A stretch of DNA of 64,000 nt from Deltaproteobacteria bacterium RIFCSPHIGHO2_01_FULL_43_49 (GTDB taxonomy: Bacteria; UBA10199; SPLOWO2-01-44-7): assembly GCA_001798075.1 (NCBI GenBank), contig MGRG01000014.1:62001-126000 (forward strand). The letters are read 5' to 3'. Numbering within the stretch: position 1 is the stretch's first letter; the number at the start of each line of letters is the position of its first letter. This document shows, piece after piece, positions 19,025-30,465 of the stretch. The notes beneath the pieces are model-generated. The model was not told the DNA's origin and did not search any database. It saw only the letters and a list, made by a program, of their open reading frames with translations. The position numbers and the translations under genes were made by a program.

Positions 19025-20371
19025 ATGAGCTCTGGTACAAAAGTTCAGGAATGCAATAAAAAAGCGACGGGTGGCCCGGAGTGTTTGTCGTGGGGTTTAG
19101 TTAGGGGCCCCCACGAAAACACGGAGGGGCAGGCCCCGTCGCTTTCTGACCCATCATTTTCTGACCCGTCACTTTTTTCTCCAGTCGATGAAATGGACAG
19201 TTTTGGTGCAAAGGCCATTCTCACAACACTCATTATTTTAGACAAAGCATCATTCATCAGTCCTTTTCGCTGGTTTTTACCGACAGCCAGTCTCGACGGG
19301 AGGCATTTGGAAAGTGGGGCATTAATGGGATGCACCGATGATCATTTAAGAAAACTTCCGGAACAAATACCGGATGCTTCAAGCGTTCAAGAAAATCCTC
19401 CACAAATCGGTTGCACAAAAGATGTTGATTGCAGAGAGCCTCGAATTTGTGAAGGAGGAGAGTGCGTCGATCCGTCGCCGTTGCCACCCGATCCTGTTGT
19501 AGATGCGGGTCCTTCCGGTTGCACAAAAGATATCGATTGTAGAGAGCCAAGAATTTGTGAAGGAGGGGAGTGTGTTTTTCCACCAGAACCAACACCAGAG
19601 CCAACACCCGATGCCGGTAGTCCACCTGAATTAGACGCTGGTCAACCAACCCTTCCTCCAGAATGTGAAGAAAATGAAATTCGAATTTGCGGCCCTTGCA
19701 ATGTTGGAAGACAACAATGTGGCCAAGATGGCATTTGGGAATCTTCGTGTCACTATTTAGAAAATCAACTCCAGCGCGCTTGTTATAATGGGCCGCCTGC
19801 TACTGAAGGCATTGCGCAATGTCGCGCGGGCACTCAACAGTGTGTTGATGGTCTCTGGGGCCCTTGCGAAAATCAAACTCTCCCGCAACCAGAAAGTTGT
19901 GATGGTCAAGACAACGACTGTGATGGTTGGGTCGATGCAGCCAGCTGCTTTAGAAAAATTGGCGATCCTTGTTACCCAAACGCTCGTAATAACACCTCTC
20001 CCCCTTTATTGAGTGATGATTGTGACAGTGGAAAATGTATCAGCCCTACACTCTATTCAGGAGGTTATTGTACCACAGACATCTTTTATTATTTTGAAAG
20101 TCCCGGTCTACCTCATTCCGAAGAAGAATGTCTTCCTGGACACAATTTCAGAAAGGCGGTTTGCGTGAACAGTAGCCAATTGGGTGTCGATACAAATTAT
20201 TATGATTGGTGGCACAGTAGTCGTTTTTTTTGTGTTGTGACTTGTGAAACCAATCTGGATTGCAGAACGAACGAAGGCTATCTTTGCAAAGCAATCATCG
20301 GTTCCGCTTTCAAAGCATGCCTCCCCCAATATGAAGAGGTGACGATTGGTGAAGGCCCATGCGCCCATTAG
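19025..20371 (+). CDS. Cys-rich protein with duplicated GCTKDxDCREPRICEGGECV unit and MopE-like metal-binding motif
   Basis: SCDGQDNDCDGWVDAASC; strong SD gaggagg before ATG 19025; N-terminal segment is encoded by palindromic element X3. Confidence 0.7.
   Translation: MSSGTKVQECNKKATGGPECLSWGLVRGPHENTEGQAPSLSDPSFSDPSLFSPVDEMDSFGAKAILTTLIILDKASFISPFRWFLPTASLDGRHLESGALMGCTDDHLRKLPEQIPDASSVQENPPQIGCTKDVDCREPRICEGGECVDPSPLPPDPVVDAGPSGCTKDIDCREPRICEGGECVFPPEPTPEPTPDAGSPPELDAGQPTLPPECEENEIRICGPCNVGRQQCGQDGIWESSCHYLENQLQRACYNGPPATEGIAQCRAGTQQCVDGLWGPCENQTLPQPESCDGQDNDCDGWVDAASCFRKIGDPCYPNARNNTSPPLLSDDCDSGKCISPTLYSGGYCTTDIFYYFESPGLPHSEEECLPGHNFRKAVCVNSSQLGVDTNYYDWWHSSRFFCVVTCETNLDCRTNEGYLCKAIIGSAFKACLPQYEEVTIGEGPCAH
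19059..19146. repeat. Element X, long copy (X3)
   Basis: aaagcgacgggtggcccggagtgtttgtcgtgggg-tttagttagggg-cccccacgaaaacacggaggggcaggccccgtcgcttt; homologous to X4. Confidence 0.9.
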
Positions 20372-20429
20372 ACATAATAATCTCAAGTGATTTCAATGAG
20401 ATACACCACTTTTTAAAAAAATAGCGGAT

Positions 20430-20549
20430 GTTAAGCAACCTTTTTGAAAAATTACCGATAACTATAGTGTGGACGACGACCGAGGTCAGGAACCCCGCAC
20501 TTTCAGGAAAGTGCGGGGTGGCCGAGGAAGTCCTTGAAGGCGTGAGCCG
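20430..20549 (-). repeat. Dispersed repeat R, copy B (inverted relative to copy A)
   Basis: ttaagcaacctttttgaaaaattaccgataac...gacgaccgaggtcaggaACCCCGCACTTTC..GAAAGTGCGGGGTggccgaggaagtcctt. Confidence 0.85.
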
Positions 20550-20583
20550 GAAAGGATAACTCTAATAGAGTTATGGAGGTCTT

Positions 20584-23500
20584 GTGACTCGCTTTAAATT
20601 GGGCCTAATTTGTTTGTTTCTTTTTGCTGCTTCCTTTTTTGCCTATCGTTTGCAAGCAGACCATGTGCAGGGTCATTGTGTGGTAACAAATTCTAGTGGG
20701 GGCAGGGAGGAAGGGACTTTAATAGCCCTTTTAGACGATGCCTATAGTCAAAATTGTTCTTTTATCACTTTCGCGGTTAATTCCATTGAGCCTTTGAAGT
20801 CACTTGTTGAAGTAGCAGGGGGTGTAACTCTTGAAGGGAAACCGGGTATCGAACTTCGTTATGATTTAGCCCACAGTTGGCCCAACCAAAGTTTCAAAGA
20901 TTGTTTGCTAAGAATTTTGCCATTGCCTCCGGCAAATGACACAGCCGGTGCAACCATTTCCAATTTGATGATTCATAATCCCGACGGTGCAGGTATTTGC
21001 TTTAAAACAGATGCGGCCGCGAAGACAGTGAATAATAGTAGGATTACAGATGTAGTCGTGCGAGCAGGGACGGTCGGTGTTGATATTGGGACTAGCACTG
21101 GAAATACTTTTGAGAACATCACTGTCGAAGGAGTGGTTATTCCCAATAAACCAACGGGTGATGGTATTACAATAGCAGGGCAAGGAAACACAATCCGAAA
21201 CAGCACGATTAGAGGATTTGCAAACGGTATTGCTGTCAGTGGTTCTGGAGCGAATAATCAAATCAGCAAAGTCAATATGTTTGGCATTCGTGGAAGAGCG
21301 ATTGTTTATGCCGCGAGCGTTGATGCCCCGAATTTAGGGGATTACTGTAGTGCAAGGCATCTTGCCCCCTGTAAAATTCAAGCCGCTTTTGTCACCTCTC
21401 TACAATTTACGATCACGGGTGTCGTAGACAAAGAGACCACACAGTTGGAAATCTATAAAGTGAGTGTTGTGAATAATGCTAAGAACTATGAACATAGAGT
21501 TACGCTAGGACGTGATCGCATTTTGCCCCGCGATTCGGGCCCTTCGTTGTTGCCGCAAACCAAGCTTCGCTTTGTCCGCACCATCGACACGGCTCGTGAT
21601 CAAATGACAAGGAATGACGGCATCGCAGTGTTGGCAACCAGAAAAGTTGGCAGTGCCTTTGATATCACCGAACTTGGAGAGGGGTATTCCACTCCCGATA
21701 TTGCGGGTGCTTATTCTTGTGCCGATGCCCAATGGTTTTGGTTTTCTTATGATCGTACTATGAAGCCAGGTGGAACGGTGCGCGGTTGGCATGTCGATTT
21801 TGATGACGATAGCTACTCAAACGGCTTTTGCGCAACATGTGGTCATCTCTCCAATGCTGGTGAAGATCTCAATCAAGATTGTCGTGTTCAAATAACCGAA
21901 AGTGATCCGCAAAATTGGAAAAGCCAATTTGATTTTGATTGTGATGCTATTCCCGACCATCGTGTCGGCAACGTGAAGGATAATTGTGCGAACGCCTTGA
22001 AACCGAATAACACTCAATACACACAGCCAGAAAGAGCTTTAATTAGTTGTGCTGCACCTGGCCAACCGCTCGATCAATTGTTTAAATCTTATAACCCTCG
22101 GCAGGAAGATGCCGATAGCGACGGAATTGGAAATGTTTGCGAAACGGATGCTGACAATGATGGGCGCATAGATGGTCTCGACAATTGTCCCACCGTTGTC
22201 AATCAAGACCAACGCGATTCCGATGGGGATGAACAAAATTTGGTAACACCACCTTCTCCTTTGCCAGCCGGTGATGCTTGCGAACAACTACCCATTGGAG
22301 ACTCAAGACGCCCCGCGGATCCCAGAGATGACGATGCCGATGGGGATGGTGTCAAAACACTTCGCGACAATTGTCCCTTCGACCCGAACACCAATCAGTT
22401 AGACACAGATCAAGACAGTGTTGGTGATGTTTGCGATCCCGACAAAGACAATGACGGCTTGAGCGATATGTACAGTGAAGAGGAGCAACAAGCGGGGACC
22501 AACCCTTTGCATCCAGACAGCGATGGCGATCGCGTTTGCGATGGACCTGGTTTTGGGCCGACCAACAATTTTTGTTTTGCCGCAAGAGATAACTGTCCTT
22601 TGAAATCGAATCCCGAGCAGACAGACCAAGATGAAGATGGGATCGGCGATGCCTGCGATGCCGCTCCAGAGATTTACCTAGGGAGTTTCGATTCGGACGG
22701 AGACGGCTGGTGTGACGGAGGAGTCGTTTCGGTTCCTGGAGTCTGTTTCGTTTTTGGCGGTGTTGCTGACAATTGCCCTGCTGTTAAAAATCCTTTGCAA
22801 TCGGATTTTCCCGATAACGACGGCGCGGGAAATGCCTGTGATCCCGATGACGATAACGACGGCTTGGATGATGTGACGGAAAGTGGTCTGTTTAATCCTT
22901 TCCGAAGAACCGATCCAAACAGCCATTTACAATTTAGAGACGATAATGACGGGGATACAATTGTTGATGGTATCGATATTTGCATGGGTTTTAGAAACTT
23001 TAATGAAAATATCGATTATCGTGCCGATCCTACAGATCTTCCTAATTCCAATTGTGGTAATTACAGCCCTGTTGATCTCGATGGCGACTTGATTCGCAAT
23101 GAAGTTGATAATTGCCAGTTTATCTCCAACAAAACTCAAAGAGATTTAGATCGTGACGGTCAAGGCGATGCTTGCGATCTGGATGATGATAGCGATGATA
23201 GTGATCAGGAATCGTGTAGAAATTATCTCTTTGGCTTCAGAGGCGTAGGTGGTCAAACTCCCATTCCTAGGAGTAACCGGACCTGTGATTTTGATGAAAG
23301 TGCTAATGTGAGACTTGCCCCTTGGAACCCCAATAGTGATCTGGAGCGTGGAGAGATTTTTAGAAAAGCCGATGACCATTGCGATGGCGCAGGACAAGGT
23401 TTTGGTTCTCCTGGTGATCCAACCCGCTGTCTGTCTGGAGATATTTGCCCCACATTCTTTAATCCTGGAAACGCTATTGGGCCTGACGGTTGCCGTTCTG

Positions 23501-23904
23501 GTTTTAGACCCAATCCCGGTGAATCGGTTCCCGACGCTGATAATGATGGTGTTGCAGACTCCACAGATAATTGCCCGACAGTAGCCAACAGCGATCAGTC
23601 CGACATCGATGCGGATGGACAAGGGGACTCTTGCGACGCCGATATCGACAATGACGGCGTTCCCAACGCCTCTGATAATTGCCCCCTTGCAGGAAATGCA
23701 AACCAGCTCGATTCTGATGGCGATAACCTGGGGGATGTCTGCGATCCCAACCCCTCCGTTTCGGATATTGCCCAGCTTCGAGGGGGTGGAAGCAAAGGTT
23801 GCAGTCTCGTCAGCCAAACTAAGGTTGATCCTGTTTCTATGATTCTGTTGGCCTTAAGCCTAGGTTTCTTGCTCTTTTCCAGACGACGACAAAATTTCTC
23901 GTAA
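20584..23904 (+). CDS. Secreted beta-helix / multiple TSP3-repeat protein with C-terminal sorting-like tail
   Basis: GTG start; signal peptide; GNTIRNSTIRGFANGIAVSG beta-helix; many DxDxDGxxDxxDNCP repeats; C-term RGGGSKGCSL..TM..SRRR. Confidence 0.85.
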   Translation: MTRFKLGLICLFLFAASFFAYRLQADHVQGHCVVTNSSGGREEGTLIALLDDAYSQNCSFITFAVNSIEPLKSLVEVAGGVTLEGKPGIELRYDLAHSWPNQSFKDCLLRILPLPPANDTAGATISNLMIHNPDGAGICFKTDAAAKTVNNSRITDVVVRAGTVGVDIGTSTGNTFENITVEGVVIPNKPTGDGITIAGQGNTIRNSTIRGFANGIAVSGSGANNQISKVNMFGIRGRAIVYAASVDAPNLGDYCSARHLAPCKIQAAFVTSLQFTITGVVDKETTQLEIYKVSVVNNAKNYEHRVTLGRDRILPRDSGPSLLPQTKLRFVRTIDTARDQMTRNDGIAVLATRKVGSAFDITELGEGYSTPDIAGAYSCADAQWFWFSYDRTMKPGGTVRGWHVDFDDDSYSNGFCATCGHLSNAGEDLNQDCRVQITESDPQNWKSQFDFDCDAIPDHRVGNVKDNCANALKPNNTQYTQPERALISCAAPGQPLDQLFKSYNPRQEDADSDGIGNVCETDADNDGRIDGLDNCPTVVNQDQRDSDGDEQNLVTPPSPLPAGDACEQLPIGDSRRPADPRDDDADGDGVKTLRDNCPFDPNTNQLDTDQDSVGDVCDPDKDNDGLSDMYSEEEQQAGTNPLHPDSDGDRVCDGPGFGPTNNFCFAARDNCPLKSNPEQTDQDEDGIGDACDAAPEIYLGSFDSDGDGWCDGGVVSVPGVCFVFGGVADNCPAVKNPLQSDFPDNDGAGNACDPDDDNDGLDDVTESGLFNPFRRTDPNSHLQFRDDNDGDTIVDGIDICMGFRNFNENIDYRADPTDLPNSNCGNYSPVDLDGDLIRNEVDNCQFISNKTQRDLDRDGQGDACDLDDDSDDSDQESCRNYLFGFRGVGGQTPIPRSNRTCDFDESANVRLAPWNPNSDLERGEIFRKADDHCDGAGQGFGSPGDPTRCLSGDICPTFFNPGNAIGPDGCRSGFRPNPGESVPDADNDGVADSTDNCPTVANSDQSDIDADGQGDSCDADIDNDGVPNASDNCPLAGNANQLDSDGDNLGDVCDPNPSVSDIAQLRGGGSKGCSLVSQTKVDPVSMILLALSLGFLLFSRRRQNFS

Positions 23905-23943
23905 GTTATTGATACCCCTCCTCAAAAATGGTATTATGACAAG

Positions 23944-24849
23944 ATGCAGCAGGCAATTGAGCAGTTTAGCCGCTACCTGAAAGTAGAAAGAAACGCTTCC
24001 CCGCACACCCTCAAAAACTATTTAGGCGATTTAAGACAGTTTTTTGCCTTTCTCAAAAACCATTTCCAACAGATTAATCAAGAGAGCCTGGAGGGACTTA
24101 AAGGGATCGAAACAAATACCTTGAGAGCCTTTTTGAGTGAGATGTTTAAGGGTCATGGCGCCACTTCTGTTGCGCGCAAACTCTCCACCTTGAGAACATT
24201 TTTTGAATATGGCTTGCGCCAGAAATGGGTTGATACCAATCCTGCTAAAACGATCAACTCTCCGAAAATTCCAAAACGGGTTCCTAGATTTTTAACGGTG
24301 GATGAGGTCTTTGCTTTGTTAGCCGCTCCGAAAGGGGCAACGGTTTTGGAACTACGCGACAAAGCAATTTTGGAATTATTTTATGCATCGGGCTTGCGTC
24401 TTAGCGAACTGGTGGGCCTCAACATCGATCAGGTTAATTTGGACGATGGCTGGGTGCGGGTCATGGGCAAAGGGGGCAAGGAAAGAGTCGTGCCGATGGG
24501 AAAGCAGGCCATTGTCAGTATTAAAACCTTTTTAGGAAAACGCGGAGATATTTTAAATGGTGGCAAGGACACCAATGCTATTTTCTTAAATAAATTAGGT
24601 TCTAGAATCTCAGCCAGAGCCGTTGAACGCTTGATTGAGAAATATTTAAAACTAACAGGGATTCAAAAGAAAGTCACACCACACGTATTGCGTCATACCT
24701 TCGCGACGCATCTTCTCAATTCAGGTGCCGACATGAGGGGAATTCAAGAATTGCTCGGCCACGCCAGTCTTTCGACCACGCAACGTTACACCCACGTTGA
24801 GCTGGACAAATTAATGGAAGTATACGATAAGACCCACCCCAAGGCCTGA
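23944..24849 (+). CDS. xerC: Tyrosine site-specific recombinase XerC/XerD
   Basis: YASGLRLSELVGL, HVLRHTFATHLLNSGADMRGIQELLGHASLSTTQRYTHV; located in front of hslVU. Confidence 0.93.
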   Translation: MQQAIEQFSRYLKVERNASPHTLKNYLGDLRQFFAFLKNHFQQINQESLEGLKGIETNTLRAFLSEMFKGHGATSVARKLSTLRTFFEYGLRQKWVDTNPAKTINSPKIPKRVPRFLTVDEVFALLAAPKGATVLELRDKAILELFYASGLRLSELVGLNIDQVNLDDGWVRVMGKGGKERVVPMGKQAIVSIKTFLGKRGDILNGGKDTNAIFLNKLGSRISARAVERLIEKYLKLTGIQKKVTPHVLRHTFATHLLNSGADMRGIQELLGHASLSTTQRYTHVELDKLMEVYDKTHPKA

Positions 24850-24852
24850 CGG

Positions 24853-24994
24853 CCTCAAATTCGAAATACTAAATACTAAATACTAAACAAAAAAGTTTGG
24901 GGCATTGGAATTTAGAATTTGGAATTTGTTTTGGATTTGGAGAATTAGGGTTTTGGATTTGTTTAGGATTTAGATATTAGAATTTAGAGTTTTG
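24853..24994. repeat. AT-rich 7-bp-period repeat region (intergenic fold-back)
   Basis: actaaatactaaatactaaac ... gatttgtttaggatttagatattagaatttagag. Confidence 0.75.
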
Positions 24995-25002
24995 TTTTTA
25001 TT

Positions 25003-25536
25003 ATGTTTCACGGAACAACAATAATCTGTGTTCGCCGCGACAATAAGGTTGCCCTTGGTGGTGACGGCCAGGTCAGTTTTGGCAACATGGTCATGAAAAA
25101 GAAGGCCAACAAAATCCGCCAGCTCAGCGACGGCAAAGTCATCGCCGGTTTTGCGGGCTCCACAGCCGATGCCTTTACACTTTTTGAAAAATTTGAGGCT
25201 AAGTTGGAAGAGTTTCGAGGTAATTTGATGCGCGCGGCAGTGGAACTGGCCAAAGACTGGCGAACCGATCGGGTTTTAAGAAGGCTTGAAGCCCTTTTGA
25301 TTGTAGCAGACCAAACCAAAACGCTGACCATTTCAGGGAACGGTGATGTGATAGAGCCCGATGACGAGGTGGCGGCTGTCGGTTCCGGTGGCCCTTATGC
25401 CTTGGCGGCCGCCAGAGCCTTGCTTGTCCATTCCAAGCTGGGTGCCAAGGAGGTTGTGGAACAGTCTTTGAGGATTGCAGCTGAAATTTGTATTTACACC
25501 AATGATTCGATTGTGGTTGAAGAATTGAAAGGATAG
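25003..25536 (+). CDS. hslV: ATP-dependent protease subunit HslV (ClpQ)
   Basis: [28 protein letters not shown]. Confidence 0.97.
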   Translation: MFHGTTIICVRRDNKVALGGDGQVSFGNMVMKKKANKIRQLSDGKVIAGFAGSTADAFTLFEKFEAKLEEFRGNLMRAAVELAKDWRTDRVLRRLEALLIVADQTKTLTISGNGDVIEPDDEVAAVGSGGPYALAAARALLVHSKLGAKEVVEQSLRIAAEICIYTNDSIVVEELKG

Positions 25537-25546
25537 ACATGAAAGA

Positions 25547-25686
25547 AAACCCTAAGCACTAAATCCTAAATTCTAAACAAATCCTAATGTTCCAAATTCA
25601 AATGATCCAAACAATTTCGTTTGGAATTTTGGTCATTAGAATTTGTTTAGGATTTAGATATTAGAATTTAGATATTAGATAGAATT
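25547..25686. repeat. AT-rich 7-bp-period repeat region (intergenic fold-back)
   Basis: ctaaatcctaaattctaaacaaatcctaatg ... cattagaatttgtttaggatttagatattagaatttag. Confidence 0.8.
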
Positions 25687-25688
25687 TT

Positions 25689-27044
25689 ATGGAAACGACA
25701 TTTACTCCCAGAGAGATTGTTTCAGAGTTAGATCGCTATATCGTCGGTCAAAATGACGCCAAAAGGGCGGTGGCTATTGCGCTGCGTAATCGTTGGCGCA
25801 GACAACAAGTTCCAGGCGAACTGCGCGATGAAATCATGCCCAAGAATATTATTTTGATTGGCCCAACCGGTGTCGGCAAAACAGAAATTGCAAGAAGGTT
25901 GGCAAAACTTGCCAAAGCGCCTTTCATCAAAGTGGAAGCGACCAAATACACAGAAGTGGGCTATGTCGGTAAAGATGTTGATTCGATGATCAGAGAGTTA
26001 ACCGATATTTCGGTCAAAATGGTCAGAGAAGAGGCAAAGCAGCGTGTGCAAGTGAGGGCTCAAGAGCAAGCTGAAGAAAAGATTTTGGATTTATTGGTTC
26101 CCAAAACCACACCCCCACAAAAAAGTGGGAATGGAGAAACAGAAAAACCAGATGAGACGCGCGAAAAAATGCGCCAACTTTTCAGACAGGGAAAACTAAA
26201 AGATAGATCCATTGAACTAAAAAGTGATGGACCCAAAAGTCCTTTTCCAATGATCGAGGTGGTGGCCTCCGGTTCCGTTGAAGAGATGGGAATGAATTTG
26301 AAAGATATGCTGGGTCAGTTCATGCCCTCTGGGAAAGATCGCAAGCGTAAACTCAAAGTTCCGGAAGCCTATGAGTTGCTCGTTCAAGAAGAAGCGCAAA
26401 AACTGATCGACATGGATGATGTCTTGAAAGAGGCGATCCAGCGTGTGGAGCAAAACGGAATCGTCTTTTTAGACGAGATCGACAAGATTGCCGCCGGCAG
26501 AGAAGGTGGGCGCTATGGCCCCGATGTTTCAAGAGAAGGGGTACAGCGCGATATTTTACCCATCATTGAAGGCTCCACGGTGACGACCAAACATGGTTTG
26601 GTTAAAACCGACCATATTTTGTTTATTGCAGCCGGCGCTTTTCATTCCTCGAAACCATCCGATTTGATTCCGGAACTTCAAGGTCGTTTTCCTATTCGCG
26701 TGGAGTTAAAGCCGCTCGTCAAAGATGATTTTTTTAAGATTCTGACACAGCCCCAAAATTCTCTCACCAAGCAATACACAGCGATGTTGGCGGCAGAAAA
26801 AATCAAGCTGGAGTTTAACGAAGAGGCCCTCTGGGAGATTTGCAATTTGGCAGTGACGGTCAACGAACAGATGGAAGATATTGGTGCCAGACGTTTGCAT
26901 ACGGTTATGGAGAAGCTCTTAGAAGAGATTTTATTTGATGCTCCCGAAAAATCGGGGAAGGGGCTCAAGATTGATAAAACCTACGTTGCGAGTCGCCTCG
27001 CAAGCATCGTCAAAAACCGCGACCTTAGCCGCTATATTCTATGA
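25689..27044 (+). CDS. hslU: HslU ATPase (HslVU protease)
   Basis: [63 protein letters not shown]. Confidence 0.98.
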   Translation: METTFTPREIVSELDRYIVGQNDAKRAVAIALRNRWRRQQVPGELRDEIMPKNIILIGPTGVGKTEIARRLAKLAKAPFIKVEATKYTEVGYVGKDVDSMIRELTDISVKMVREEAKQRVQVRAQEQAEEKILDLLVPKTTPPQKSGNGETEKPDETREKMRQLFRQGKLKDRSIELKSDGPKSPFPMIEVVASGSVEEMGMNLKDMLGQFMPSGKDRKRKLKVPEAYELLVQEEAQKLIDMDDVLKEAIQRVEQNGIVFLDEIDKIAAGREGGRYGPDVSREGVQRDILPIIEGSTVTTKHGLVKTDHILFIAAGAFHSSKPSDLIPELQGRFPIRVELKPLVKDDFFKILTQPQNSLTKQYTAMLAAEKIKLEFNEEALWEICNLAVTVNEQMEDIGARRLHTVMEKLLEEILFDAPEKSGKGLKIDKTYVASRLASIVKNRDLSRYIL

Positions 27045-27062
27045 AATTTTGCGATATATATG

Positions 27063-27269
27063 AATCGTTTTTAGGTAGGAGGTGGGTGTTCAAAACGGTG
27101 CTCCACTTCGGGCTATCTCGTCAAAAAAATAATTTCGTTTCAAAAGATGCAGATAGTATCTTACCTGCCGTCAGCTCTATCTGCAGAAACGAATATTATT
27201 TTGTTTGACTCAATACGCCCTCGTTCCCGCACAATGTTTTTCACACCCCACTCCTACCTAAAAACGATT
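27063..27269. repeat. Giant fold-back element G, copy 1 (candidate structured RNA or MITE)
   Basis: Terminal arms aatcgtttttaggtaggaggtgggtgt / cacaccccactcctacctaaaaacgatt; interior also pairs (cagatag/ctatctg, cgtttc/gaaacg, aataat/attatt). Confidence 0.8.
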
Positions 27270-27339
27270 GACATACAGACACTTCGAAATAATGTGGCAG
27301 TTCGGAGTGCATGTTTGCAATCGCGTAAGCGAGGTGATT

Positions 27340-27425
27340 GGAGCGAAGGGGTGGCCCGGAGTGTTTGTTGTGGGGTTTAGTTAGGGGCCCCCACAAAAAC
27401 ACGGAGGGACAGGACCCCGAAGCTC
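27340..27425. repeat. Element X, long copy (X4)
   Basis: ggggtggcccggagtgtttgttgtgggg-tttagttagggg-cccccacaaaaacacggagggacaggaccccg. Confidence 0.9.
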
Positions 27426-27472
27426 TAATTCACCGAGAGGAAGCGATTGCCAAGTATGCCGGAGAAGAATTT

Positions 27473-29673
<2,201 letters not shown>

Positions 29674-29683
29674 GGGGGAAGTT

Positions 29684-30331
29684 ATGGGTATCACAGAACG
29701 AAAAGAGAGGGAAAAAAAGCAGCGCAAAGAACAGATTTTGGAGGCGGCCAGAAGGTTGTTTCAAGAGCGCGGCTTTTTGAATGTCACGATCAGTGACATT
29801 GCGGAGGCTGTAGAACTTTCCATCGGCTCTCTTTACCTATATTTCAAAAACAAAGAAGATCTTTATGCGGGGCTTGCTTGTTTAGGTTCTCAAAAGTTTG
29901 ACACCCTTCTTGATGAGGCCCTTTACAAAAAGAAGAAACTGACCCAGAAGGAATTGGTCGCTTTTATTGAAAAGTTTATGCGCATTTATGCCGATTATGG
30001 TTGTTACTTTGACGTCTTGATGTTCAATTTTAAGGGTAAAGGGAGTATTAATTTGTCGGATGGTTACGCCAACACCCTGCGTGAAATTACACAATCTTCT
30101 TTGACAAAATCGGTTAAATATTTTTTGACTCGTGTTTCTCCAGAAAGACAAGACAAAATTGAAGCGGCTCGTGCAACAACCTTTGTTATTTGGGCTCTGC
30201 TTTTGGGCCTGACTCAAGTTTTGAATGTTGGCCGAACAGAAATTTTTAGTGAAGAAGATGTTCAAAGGGTGATCAAAAAAGCAGCCCTCCTCTTGGCTAA
30301 CGTACCCCCTGAATTGTCTATCAATTCCTGA
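29684..30331 (+). CDS. TetR/AcrR family transcriptional regulator
   Basis: [48 protein letters not shown]. Confidence 0.95.
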   Translation: MGITERKEREKKQRKEQILEAARRLFQERGFLNVTISDIAEAVELSIGSLYLYFKNKEDLYAGLACLGSQKFDTLLDEALYKKKKLTQKELVAFIEKFMRIYADYGCYFDVLMFNFKGKGSINLSDGYANTLREITQSSLTKSVKYFLTRVSPERQDKIEAARATTFVIWALLLGLTQVLNVGRTEIFSEEDVQRVIKKAALLLANVPPELSINS

Positions 30332-30342
30332 ACGTCGTTCAG
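30328..30342. promoter_or_regulatory. TetR-type operator-like palindrome
   Basis: CTGAACG-t-CGTTCAG, between tetR and the SPT-like gene. Confidence 0.4.
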
Positions 30343-30377
30343 AAAAAAAATCAAATTCATCAAGCATTTCAACTTGA

Positions 30378-30465
30378 TGGCAAAAGTGTAGGAGTGTAGA
30401 AGTATAGCAGTGTAGGAATCAAAAGGACTTAAACACTCAAACACTTCTACACTTAAACACTAACA
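30378..30465. repeat. 8-bp-period fold-back repeat
   Basis: agtgtaggagtgtagaagtatagcagtgtagg ... acttaaacactcaaacacttctacacttaaacac. Confidence 0.8.

Noticed and set aside
20500-20549. GAGGAAGTCC-like stretch suggesting RNase P RNA
   Set aside because: No other conserved RNase P regions nearby; the stretch belongs to dispersed repeat R which occurs in at least two copies.
23146-23817. 223-aa minus-strand ORF
   Set aside because: Antisense to the TSP3 repeats; composition mirrors the DxD repeats and no start signals.
27338-27472. N-terminal extension of argF (MERRGGPECLLWGLVRGPHKN...)
   Set aside because: Extension is encoded by element X4; conserved OTC N-terminus begins at MTRHFLSLFDF (27473).
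30328-30360. Rho-independent terminator after tetR
   Set aside because: Hairpin CTGAACGtCGTTCAG is followed by an A-run, not a T-run, on the coding strand, so an operator reading was preferred.
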